Shown: one piece after another, positions 1-6,511 of the stretch
Position numbering within the stretch: position 1 is the first letter of the stretch
Layout: the number at the start of each line of letters is the position of its first letter
DNA from: Acidobacteriota bacterium
GTDB lineage: Bacteria; Acidobacteriota; Thermoanaerobaculia; Thermoanaerobaculales; Thermoanaerobaculaceae
Assembly (NCBI GenBank): GCA_021782525.1
Contig: JAJXUY010000080.1
Coordinates: 1 to 6,512 of the forward strand
DNA: 6,512 bases
Direction of reading: 5' to 3'
Made by a program: the position numbers and the translations under genes
The notes under the pieces: generated by a model
What the model saw: the letters and a program-made list of their open reading frames with translations, nothing else
What the model was told of the DNA's origin: nothing
Databases searched by the model: none

Positions 1-1
1 C

Positions 2-1285
2 GCCGGCGTGTTCGGCTCGACGGCGGGGAACGTGGCCGGGGTCAACTTCCTGCGCCAGAGTTTGGCATACGCCGGCGTCAACAACGTCGGCCAGACCGAA
101 TGGGCGTTCTATCTGCAGGACGACTGGCGCCTCGAGCGCTGGGCGGTGCAGATCGGGGCGCGGGTCGAGAGGTTCCGCTACTTCGCCTCGGACGGTTCGA
201 CGATCCTGGCGATGAGCCCGACCGTTTACCCGCGCCTGGGGGTCGCCTGGGACGTCCGCGGCAACGGCAAGCAGAGCCTCTCACTGGCATACGCGCGCTA
301 CTCCGACCCGCTGCTCTCCCCGATGATCCGCTTCGCCGGCAACCTCTCGGGGAGCGTCTGGGAGGACCAGGTGTTCCTGGGCGGCGACTGGTTCACCTAC
401 CGCACGAGAGGGTCGGCGACCCTCGCGCGCGATGCCGGGTTCGCACCCAACCTCGAGAACCAGGTGGCGACGGAGGTGCAGTTGGCCTACCGCGCCGACC
501 TCGCCCGCGGGATGACGGCGCTCGTCCAGCTCTACCACCGCCGTGAGGACCACCTGATCGAGGACTACGATCCGTCGGTCTACTTCAACCCCGCCGTGGC
601 GGGGCGGCTGGCCCTCACGCCGGCGGAGTTCGGTTACTCCGCGTCGGGCCCAGGCGCGGTCAACTACGTCCTCGCCAACCTCGTCGGTGGCAAGCGGCGG
701 GCGTGGGGGCTCGATCTGAGCCTCGAGCGACGTTTCGACGGTGCCTGGGGCGCGAGCCTGCAGTACTCGTGGAAGCGCGCCGAGGGGAACAGCACGTCCA
801 ACGGCGACGCCAACCTGCAGGGCGATTTCCTCGCCCTCGATCCCCGCCAGCCGTACATGTACGGGCCCCTGCCGGGTACGATCGAGCATCAGGTCAAGGT
901 GTTCGGATCGTACCGGACGCCCTGGCGCCTCGAGGTCGGCGCGCTCGTCTACTGGAACAGCGGCGCGGTGTTCACCGAGTCGGACATCTTCCGGCCGGGG
1001 AGCTACGACATCTACTACAACCACCTCCTCCCCGACGGCCGCTACGTGCGGGCCGGGACCGGGAGGGAGCCGGCCTACACGACCGTCGACCTCCGCCTCG
1101 GGTACGCGATCCCGGTGGGGCGGGCCGGACGCTGGCGGCTGATCCTCGACGTCATGAACGCCCTCGACAACCAGGGACCGATCAGGATCGAGGAGGCCCA
1201 CAACGACCCCGAGTTCGCCTATCGTGCGCCCCGACTCCTGCTGGCGCCGCGCCGCTACCAGCTCGGCGTGAAATACGACTGGTAG
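2..1285 (+). CDS. TonB-dependent receptor, C-terminal beta-barrel part (5' end outside window)
   Basis: This is the last 427 residues of an outer-membrane TonB-dependent receptor. Such receptors import large or scarce ligands using energy from TonB-ExbBD. The frame is open to the left edge; the GTG at position 8 is an internal valine codon, not a start. An early stretch, TEWAFYLQDDWRLERW followed by an IGARVERF strand, matches the barrel pattern common in Oar-like receptors with a carboxypeptidase-regulatory N-terminal domain. The rest alternates aromatic and polar residues in strand-like pieces (for example YRADLARGMTALVQLYHR and WRLEVGALVYW) with long loops. The protein ends in LGVKYDW; a terminal aromatic residue is the usual signal for BAM-dependent barrel insertion. 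The plug domain and TonB box would be upstream, so the ligand cannot be inferred. The next gene has its own promoter-like box, so co-transcription is not required. The family call is firm; the Oar-like subtype is likely. Confidence 0.9.
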   Translation, partial: AGVFGSTAGNVAGVNFLRQSLAYAGVNNVGQTEWAFYLQDDWRLERWAVQIGARVERFRYFASDGSTILAMSPTVYPRLGVAWDVRGNGKQSLSLAYARYSDPLLSPMIRFAGNLSGSVWEDQVFLGGDWFTYRTRGSATLARDAGFAPNLENQVATEVQLAYRADLARGMTALVQLYHRREDHLIEDYDPSVYFNPAVAGRLALTPAEFGYSASGPGAVNYVLANLVGGKRRAWGLDLSLERRFDGAWGASLQYSWKRAEGNSTSNGDANLQGDFLALDPRQPYMYGPLPGTIEHQVKVFGSYRTPWRLEVGALVYWNSGAVFTESDIFRPGSYDIYYNHLLPDGRYVRAGTGREPAYTTVDLRLGYAIPVGRAGRWRLILDVMNALDNQGPIRIEEAHNDPEFAYRAPRLLLAPRRYQLGVKYDW

Positions 1286-1310
1286 GGGCGCGACGAGGTG
1301 GCCGGGGAGC

Positions 1311-1327
1311 GCCGCCGCGCCGGCGGC
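1311..1327. other. GC-rich stem-loop between receptor and kinase genes
   Basis: GCCGCCG (1311-1316 plus 1317) pairs perfectly with CGGCGGC (1321-1327) around the 3-base loop CGC. It begins 25 bases after the receptor stop codon. No T-run follows, so it is not a canonical intrinsic terminator, although it could slow polymerase or protect the receptor mRNA 3' end. A second copy of CGGCGGC at 1329-1335 directly abuts the TATAAT box. In DNA this GC-rich such hairpins can arise by chance, so a function is uncertain. Confidence 0.3.
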
Positions 1328-1335
1328 CCGGCGGC

Positions 1336-1350
1336 TATAATCCGCCCACG
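1336..1350 (+). promoter_or_regulatory. -10 box (TATAAT) for a probable leaderless kinase mRNA
   Basis: A perfect TATAAT lies at 1336-1341, a conspicuous AT island in very GC-rich DNA. Only nine bases separate it from the ATG at 1351. With the normal distance from -10 box to start site, transcription would begin around 1348-1351, giving a leader of zero to three bases. There is no Shine-Dalgarno-like sequence between the box and the ATG, which fits leaderless translation. No -35 hexamer resembling TTGACA is seen at the expected place (about 1313-1318, which falls in the GC hairpin). The box and its position are seen; the leaderless start is inferred. Confidence 0.65.
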
Positions 1351-4041
1351 ATGGTGCCCGACGCCGAGCGCGAGGTCCCCAAGACTCTGACGTTTCTCGG
1401 GGCCGGGGCCTCGCCCGTGGAGGTGCCGTTCGAACTGCCCCCGCGCTGGCGGGTGGCGCGCCGGCTCGGGACCGGCGGCCAGGCGGAGGTCTGGCTCGCC
1501 CAGGACCTCGAGCTCGGCGAGTGGGTGGCGGTCAAGCTCTTCCGTGACGACCTCGGCGAGACCCAGCGCGAGCGGCTGCGCCGCGAGGTGCGCCTCGGCC
1601 GGTCGCTGTCGCACCCCGGCCTGGTCCGTGTGTTCGAGCTGATCGAGGCCGGCGGCCGCCTCGCGGTCGTCATGGAGTGGGTCAGCGGCGGGACGCTCGC
1701 TGACCGCCTCGACGACGGGCCGCTGCCGATCGGGCAGGTACTCGCGGTCGCGGACGAGGTCCTGGACGCGCTCGCCTATCTGCATGGCCGCGGGGTTGTG
1801 CACCGCGACGTCAAGCCGTCGAACCTGCTGCTCGACGGGAACGGCCGGGTGCGCCTGGCCGACCTCGGCCTCGTGCGCTCGCTCGAGGCCGGTGGCGACC
1901 TCACCGCGACCGCGATGGCGGTCGGGACCCCCGGGTACATGAGCCCCGAGCAGATCCGCGGACTCGATCCCGCGCCCGGCGCGGACCTCTACGGTCTCGG
2001 CGTGTCTCTCTTCCACCTGCTGACGGGGGAGATGCCGTTTGCCGGGAACTCGAGCTTCGAGGTCGCGGACAAGCACCTGCACGCGCCGCCGCCCGACGTG
2101 CGCTCGCGGCGGGGGGAGTGCCCGGCGTGGCTCGCCCGTTTCGTAGGGCGCCTGCTCGAGAAGTCGGCCGGTGACCGGTGGCCCGACGCGGCCACGGCGC
2201 TCGACGCGCTGCGGCGTAAGCGGGTGTTCGTTTCACCGCGGTTCTGGCGGCGCGCCGCGCTGGTCGCGGCCGCGATCGCGGTGGCGGGCGGGTTGATCGC
2301 CGCCTGGGCGGGTGCCCGTCGCGGGCCGCCGGCCGCGGTGCGCATCACTCCCGGCGAGGTGGTCGTCACCGACGCGCGCAACCACGAGCTCTGGCGGCGG
2401 CACGATGCCAGCAAGGCGTTCGACGCCGTGGTCGGTGATTTTCTCGGCGAGGGCACGCCGCAGGTGGCCGTCAGCAGCGTTCCGGCCGGGAAGGGGCAGC
2501 CGGCCGGGACCGACGACATCGCGGTGATCGGCGCCGGCGGCCGCGAACGCGCGCGGTTCGCCTCCGTGGAGCCCGGCGGCCTGGCGAACCGGTACGCCGG
2601 TGTCGGGTCGGCGGTCGACATGCCGACGTTGTTCGCCCTCGACCTCGGCTGCGCGCACCCGGCACTCGGATGGGTCAACCAGTCGGTGCCGTGGTTTCCG
2701 TCCGTCGTCGGGGCCTGGGACGCGGCCGATGGCGGGCGTCCGGGGTTGCTGCTGTACAACTCCGGCCACATCCACCGACTGCAGACCGCGGACCTCGGGC
2801 TCGGGGCGCCGGTGGTGCTCGCGACCGGGATCAACAACCGCCTCGGTTACCAGAGCGTGGTTGTCATCCTCGTCCCGCCGTCCCGTGCCCGCCTCGCCTC
2901 GCCTTCGACATGCGTCTCTCCGGACCTGGAGAGGTGGACGGTCGACCGCGGGAGCGCCGGGCCCCACCCGGTCGCCTACGTGCCGCTCGGCCTCAGCCGC
3001 GGCGATGTGGAGATCGTCAAGGCGAGCCGCTCCGGTCTCGAGGTCAAAGACGGGCCGTCGCTGGTCGCCCTCGACGCCTCCGGCAACCCGCGCGGCTCGC
3101 CGCTGTTCGGGCGCGGCCCGGAGCCCAGGCAGCGGTTCTGGTGGGCGCTCGCCGCCGCGTGCCTCGAGATCAAGGCGGGCCGGGTTGACGCGGACCAGCT
3201 CGTGGCCACGCTGGACCGGACGCACGCCGACGTGCTCGCCGAGCCGCCGATGCGGCTGGCGCGCACGCTGATGCTGACCCGGGCGATGGCGATCGCGGGT
3301 CGCCACGACGCCGCGGTGGCGCTGCTGGCGGCCGCCGCGCGGGGCACGCCGGAGCAGCCTGATCTCTGGTTGCGCCTCGGCGAGCAGCTGGCCATGGCCG
3401 GGCGCCGGAACGCAGCGGTGGACGCTCTGATGGAGGCGGTCCGCCCGCGGCCGGCGGGCCGGGGCGGGCTCGACGCCGCCTTCGACCTCTTGCTGCTGGC
3501 GACGTGCGAGGGGGACGAGGCGCTCTACCGGCGCGTGGTCAGCCGCGTGTCCGGTGCCGGCATGGCGCAGGCGTCGCAGCTGCTCGTCCTTTTCGAGCCC
3601 GTGTGGGCGTTCTGCCGCGGCCTGTGGTCGCCCTCGTCCTACGATCTCAAGGGAGCCGACCTCACGCTGTTCCGGGCCGACCGTGTCCTCGAGCTCTGGG
3701 CGCGCTTCGAACGCGATGGCGACGCGGCGGCCGCCGAGCGCGAGGGCCTGGCACTCGCGCGCGACGACGAGGTCGGACCGCTGGCTCGGCTGCTCGTCGC
3801 GCGGGCGCAGGCCCGTGCCGGGAAGGCATCGTCGGCCGTGGGGGAGGCACGGACAGCGCTCGGCGTCCTGGCTCTCGGCAGCCGCACCGAACTCGAGGCG
3901 CGACTGTGGACCGCCCTGGCGCAGAGGGTCCTCGCCGACGCTCTGGTCGGCGCCGGGGACCGCGCCGCGGCGCGCGAACACTACGCCGCCGCGTATCGGC
4001 TGGCGCCCCAGTGCTGGTTCGGCCAGCCACCGTCGCGGTAG
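1351..4041 (+). CDS. Transmembrane Ser/Thr protein kinase with extracytoplasmic propeller-like and TPR-like regions
   Basis: An 896-residue Hanks-type (PknB-like) kinase, predicted to phosphorylate Ser/Thr on cytoplasmic proteins and to be anchored in the inner membrane. The kinase domain spans about residues 33-288: glycine loop GTGGQAEV (40-47), ATP lysine K62, helix-C E79, catalytic HRDVKPSN (151-158), DLG (171-173, in place of DFG), activation-loop threonines near 185-193, and SPE (198-200, in place of APE). All key catalytic residues are present, so it should be active. One hydrophobic segment (about 302-321) follows Arg-rich residues, which by the positive-inside rule puts the kinase in the cytoplasm and the C-terminal two thirds outside. 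Residues about 330-585 are beta-rich and include an FG-GAP-like VVGDFLGEGTPQVAVSS piece near 359. Residues about 595-896 are helical, with TPR-like units, the last being AGDRAAAREHYAAAYRLAP. The start at 1351 is chosen because the family homology begins just after it and it sits under a TATAAT box; the frame stays open far upstream, but that part overlaps the receptor gene and looks non-coding. The signal sensed is unknown. Confidence 0.93.
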   Translation: MVPDAEREVPKTLTFLGAGASPVEVPFELPPRWRVARRLGTGGQAEVWLAQDLELGEWVAVKLFRDDLGETQRERLRREVRLGRSLSHPGLVRVFELIEAGGRLAVVMEWVSGGTLADRLDDGPLPIGQVLAVADEVLDALAYLHGRGVVHRDVKPSNLLLDGNGRVRLADLGLVRSLEAGGDLTATAMAVGTPGYMSPEQIRGLDPAPGADLYGLGVSLFHLLTGEMPFAGNSSFEVADKHLHAPPPDVRSRRGECPAWLARFVGRLLEKSAGDRWPDAATALDALRRKRVFVSPRFWRRAALVAAAIAVAGGLIAAWAGARRGPPAAVRITPGEVVVTDARNHELWRRHDASKAFDAVVGDFLGEGTPQVAVSSVPAGKGQPAGTDDIAVIGAGGRERARFASVEPGGLANRYAGVGSAVDMPTLFALDLGCAHPALGWVNQSVPWFPSVVGAWDAADGGRPGLLLYNSGHIHRLQTADLGLGAPVVLATGINNRLGYQSVVVILVPPSRARLASPSTCVSPDLERWTVDRGSAGPHPVAYVPLGLSRGDVEIVKASRSGLEVKDGPSLVALDASGNPRGSPLFGRGPEPRQRFWWALAAACLEIKAGRVDADQLVATLDRTHADVLAEPPMRLARTLMLTRAMAIAGRHDAAVALLAAAARGTPEQPDLWLRLGEQLAMAGRRNAAVDALMEAVRPRPAGRGGLDAAFDLLLLATCEGDEALYRRVVSRVSGAGMAQASQLLVLFEPVWAFCRGLWSPSSYDLKGADLTLFRADRVLELWARFERDGDAAAAEREGLALARDDEVGPLARLLVARAQARAGKASSAVGEARTALGVLALGSRTELEARLWTALAQRVLADALVGAGDRAAAREHYAAAYRLAPQCWFGQPPSR

Positions 4042-4052
4042 CGGGTGCCCGG

Positions 4053-4077
4053 GACGGCCCGCGCGCCGGCGGCCGTC
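4053..4077. terminator. Possible bidirectional terminator stem-loop between convergent genes
   Basis: GACGGCC (4053-4059) pairs perfectly with GGCCGTC (4071-4077) across an 11-base GC-rich loop. It fills most of the 44-base gap between the kinase stop (4041) and the stop of the minus-strand Memo-AMMECR1 gene (4086). Its position suits shared transcription termination. There is no T-tract on either strand, so it is not a classical Rho-independent terminator; a role in termination is inferred from position. Confidence 0.4.
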
Positions 4078-4085
4078 GACCCAGG

Positions 4086-5615
4086 TCACTGCTCGCCGAA
4101 CACCTGTGCCGTGAACACCTCGAACGTCGCGCCGCGGCGCCACGCGTCCGGCGGCAGGCCCGCCTTCTGCGCCAGCGCCGAGAGGAACGTCGGCAGGTCC
4201 CACCCGGTCTCGGTCGCCACCTGGGGGAGGAACACGGCGTGGCGGCCGCCCTTGGAGAGGAGCACACCGTGTGTGCCGAGCACGATCTCCTCCGGGCCCG
4301 CAACCTCGCGCATCGGCGAGAGCACGGACACCTCGAGCGCCTCCTGCGGCAACTCGGAGGCGTCGAGGGCCCGGAAGCGCGGATCGTGGGCCGCCGAGAC
4401 GGCCGCCTCCACGATCGCGTCCACCAGCGGCTCACGCGCCTCCATCGTGCCGATGCAACCGCGCAGCTTGCCCTGGGCCCGTGCCTTGGCGCCGACGTTG
4501 TTGACCGTGACGAACACGCCGGCGGGCGCCGCCAGGTTGCCGGTGACGGGGTTGGCCGCGAACCAGTCGGCGAGCTGCCCCTCGTGCGTCAGGTGTGTCG
4601 CGAGCGTGGCCCGCGCCAACGCCAGCGCCGCCTTCTGCTCGGCCGCGCTCAGCGTCGTCAGGGGGGGCGGCGGCGGGTCGTCGCGCCACGGCCCCCAGCT
4701 CCCGTCGAAGTCCACGCCGGCGTAGGCGACCACCTGCGACAGGTCGCCGCTGACCGCCGCCGAGGTCGTCACGTCGACGACGGTCCCGCGGCCGCGAAAG
4801 GCGTGGGCGAGCAACTCGAGCAGCACCGTGATCGGGCGGGCGCCGCAGACCGTGTCGCTGCTCGCGTCGATCTGCTCGGTGAAGCCGCGCGGGTCCACCG
4901 CGGCGGCGCGCCCCGCGGTCGAGCGCGCGAGCGCGGTCAACGTCGCCGGGAGCGAGCGGTCCTCGGGGAACGGATCGTAGCCGTACGCGGCGCCGTGGTG
5001 CGTGAAGTCCGACGACGCCACCACCAGGGTGCCCGGCCCGACCAACTCCGCGAGTCGGCGCGCCATGGCGAGCGCGAGCGCCCGGTCGGTCGAGTGCCCG
5101 ACGATGATCGGGACGATCGGGACCGCGCCGATCGTCGCCTGCAGGAACGGCAGCTCGACCTCGAGGCAGTGCTCCCGGTCGTGGGCGCGAGTCGGCCCGG
5201 CGAACTCGGGCCACCGGGCGAGCGCCGCGACGGCGGCCCGGTCCACCGGCATCTCTCCGAGTGGGGTCGCAAACGCGATGATCGCGGCCGCCGGCAGCGC
5301 GCCGCCGCGGAAATCGGCCTGGTGCGACGGGCCGAGCAGGATCACCCGGGTGAACCTGGCCCCCGCGAGCGCGGCGAACGCCTTGCCGGCCGTGGCGCCG
5401 GAGAACACGTAGCCGGCGTGCGGCGCGATCACGGCGACCGGCGGCGCCCCGCCGGCGCCCCCGCGCAAATAGCCCGTGACGTCGCGTTCGAGCTGCGCGG
5501 CGTTGCCGGCGTAGAACGCGCCCGCCACCGCGGGCGGGCGCACCTCGGCTCGCACCGTGTTCGTCGCCATGAGCACCCCCATCAGCACCGCGGACAGCCG
5601 CGCGAAGAGTCGCAC
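4086..5615 (-). CDS. amrB/amrA: AmmeMemoRadiSam proteins B (Memo) and A (AMMECR1) fused, with N-terminal signal peptide
   Basis: A 509-residue two-domain protein. Residues about 26-303 form a Memo domain, a family related to LigB-type class III non-heme iron dioxygenases. It keeps the expected ligand motifs: APHAGYVFSG (H66), GPSHQ (H98), EHCLEVELPFL (H149), SSDFTHH (D203, H206) and CGARP (C257). A proline-rich linker (DDPPPPP, 312-318) leads to an AMMECR1 domain, about 323-509, with the hallmark LRGCIGT at 384-390 (C387). In many prokaryotes these are separate genes beside a radical SAM enzyme; the reaction is not established. The chosen GTG start (5615) gives an N-terminus with R2 and R6, a hydrophobic stretch over about 7-17, and V-R-A before E24, a good signal peptidase I site. 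In-frame ATGs at 5582 and 5570 would remove most of it, leaving a cytoplasmic protein starting near MATNTVRAEV. The ferredoxin gene lies 44 bases upstream on the same strand. Domain calls are firm; secretion is a reasoned inference. Confidence 0.93.
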   Translation of the reverse strand: MRLFARLSAVLMGVLMATNTVRAEVRPPAVAGAFYAGNAAQLERDVTGYLRGGAGGAPPVAVIAPHAGYVFSGATAGKAFAALAGARFTRVILLGPSHQADFRGGALPAAAIIAFATPLGEMPVDRAAVAALARWPEFAGPTRAHDREHCLEVELPFLQATIGAVPIVPIIVGHSTDRALALAMARRLAELVGPGTLVVASSDFTHHGAAYGYDPFPEDRSLPATLTALARSTAGRAAAVDPRGFTEQIDASSDTVCGARPITVLLELLAHAFRGRGTVVDVTTSAAVSGDLSQVVAYAGVDFDGSWGPWRDDPPPPPLTTLSAAEQKAALALARATLATHLTHEGQLADWFAANPVTGNLAAPAGVFVTVNNVGAKARAQGKLRGCIGTMEAREPLVDAIVEAAVSAAHDPRFRALDASELPQEALEVSVLSPMREVAGPEEIVLGTHGVLLSKGGRHAVFLPQVATETGWDLPTFLSALAQKAGLPPDAWRRGATFEVFTAQVFGEQ

Positions 5616-5622
5616 ACCACCA

Positions 5623-5651
5623 CTGATAAGCCCGCCCGCCGGGAAGCGCAA
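5623..5651 (-). promoter_or_regulatory. Weak candidate promoter for the Memo-AMMECR1 gene
   Basis: On the minus strand, TTGCGC (5651-5646) and TATCAG (5628-5623) are separated by 17 bases, the ideal spacing. They match the -35 and -10 consensus only partly (three and four of six). The expected start site is about 5616, directly next to the GTG at 5615, which would again give a leaderless mRNA, as proposed for the kinase. No good Shine-Dalgarno sequence is visible, only GGTGGT adjoining the GTG. It lies in the gap after the ferredoxin gene, so the pair may be an operon with an internal promoter. Both elements are seen; function is speculative. Confidence 0.3.
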
Positions 5652-5659
5652 CCTCGGCC

Positions 5660-6511
5660 TCACGAGGGTGGCCCCCCGGCGAGCAGCCGGTTGAGCGGGT
5701 TGCGCGTCTCCCCCACCGAGGTGACGCGGATCGCGGCGTCCTCGCCCACCGGGCACTTGTTCTCGCAGATGCCGCATCCGACGCAGCGGGCGGGCTCGAC
5801 CCGCGGCCGCTGCAGCCGGCGCTCGCTCCCGTCGCGGGCGATCTCGACCGCCGCCTCGAGCCAGATCGCCTTTGGGTCGGTCGGGCACATCTCCTCGCAG
5901 ACGATGCACGGGGTCTGCATCGCCCACGGCAGGCAGCGGCCGCGGTCGACGAACGCGGTGCCGATGCACACCGGGGGCTTCCCGTCGTAGCCCGTCTTGC
6001 GCGCCGCCGAGAGGCGGGTGATCGCCGAGGTCGGGCAGACCTCGCCGCAGCGCGTGCAGGCGAACTCGCACCAACCGCGGCGCGGCACGATCACGGGTGT
6101 CCAGAACCCCTCGACGCCGGCCTGGGTGATCGCGGGTTGGATGGCGCCCGTCGGGCACGCCTGCTGACACAGCGAGCACTTGACGCAGCGCTCGAGGAAC
6201 CCGTCCTCGGCGAGCGCGCCGGGCGGGCGCAGGAGGCCGGCGCGGGCCGTGGCGCGACCGCCGCCGGCGGCGCGCAGCAGCGGCGCGACCGCCAGCGACG
6301 TGAGCACGGTCCCGACCAGCGTCCGGCGAGACAGGTCGGGGGGCGGCGGCTGCGGGAGAGGGGGCAGCGCACGGTAGCCGATCGCCGACTCGGGGCAGGC
6401 GGGAACGCAGTTGAGGCAGACCATGCACTCGCCGACCCGGTGCCGGCCCAGAGGCTCGTCCGCGCCCTGACAGGCGAACGCGCACAGCGTGCAGGAGTTG
6501 CATGCCTCATC
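5660..6511 (-). CDS. NapH/NapG-like fused polyferredoxin with six [4Fe-4S] motifs (5' end outside window)
   Basis: The visible C-terminal 283 residues of an electron-transfer protein; the frame is open to the right edge, so the ATG at 6424 is probably internal. Two CX2CX2CX3C motifs come first (visible residues 4-14 and 29-39), arranged like the cytoplasmic clusters after the membrane helices of NapH. A proline-rich linker (50-58) leads to DLSRRTLVG (59-67) and a hydrophobic stretch to about 82, resembling a twin-arginine signal or anchor. Four more cluster motifs follow: C109-C119, C148-C159 (CX3CX2CX3CP), C193/C202/C205/C209, and C243-C253. The third, with its split first cysteine (CLPW, then CIVCEEMCP), matches the NapG/MauM layout. 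NapG and NapH are known to pass electrons from the quinol pool toward periplasmic Nap. Here no Nap genes are present; the downstream partner is a Memo-AMMECR1 protein 44 bases away. The membrane helices expected of NapH would be off-window. The ferredoxin call is firm; the NapH-NapG fusion reading is likely. Confidence 0.88.
   Translation of the reverse strand, partial: DEACNSCTLCAFACQGADEPLGRHRVGECMVCLNCVPACPESAIGYRALPPLPQPPPPDLSRRTLVGTVLTSLAVAPLLRAAGGGRATARAGLLRPPGALAEDGFLERCVKCSLCQQACPTGAIQPAITQAGVEGFWTPVIVPRRGWCEFACTRCGEVCPTSAITRLSAARKTGYDGKPPVCIGTAFVDRGRCLPWAMQTPCIVCEEMCPTDPKAIWLEAAVEIARDGSERRLQRPRVEPARCVGCGICENKCPVGEDAAIRVTSVGETRNPLNRLLAGGPPS

Noticed and set aside
1311..1327. The GC hairpin after the receptor gene as a classical intrinsic terminator.
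   Set aside because: No T-run follows it; it is listed only as a stem-loop of uncertain role.
703..1350. The kinase reading frame stays open upstream to 703, which would give a 1112-residue protein.
   Set aside because: This stretch overlaps the receptor gene, its translation is Arg/Pro-rich and low in complexity, and kinase homology begins only after 1351 beside a TATAAT box.
2233..4203. A 656-codon open frame on the minus strand opposite the kinase.
   Set aside because: Its translation is Arg/Pro/Gly-rich with no recognisable domain, as expected of an antisense shadow in GC-rich coding DNA; the plus strand has clear kinase and TPR-like content.
3504..5990. An 828-codon open frame on the plus strand running from the kinase across the Memo-AMMECR1 and ferredoxin genes.
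   Set aside because: It overlaps three genes with recognised domains, its translation is strongly Arg-rich, and it shows no motif.
6422..6424. ATG at 6424 as the start of the ferredoxin gene.
   Set aside because: It would cut through a CX2CX2CX3C motif (the first cysteine is the codon just before it), and the frame upstream encodes another intact cluster motif up to the window edge.
5616..6503. The Memo-AMMECR1 frame is open upstream to 6503, suggesting an 805-residue protein.
   Set aside because: The upstream part overlaps the ferredoxin gene in another frame, where the regular cysteine motifs are; only the section from about 5615 looks like protein, starting with a signal peptide.
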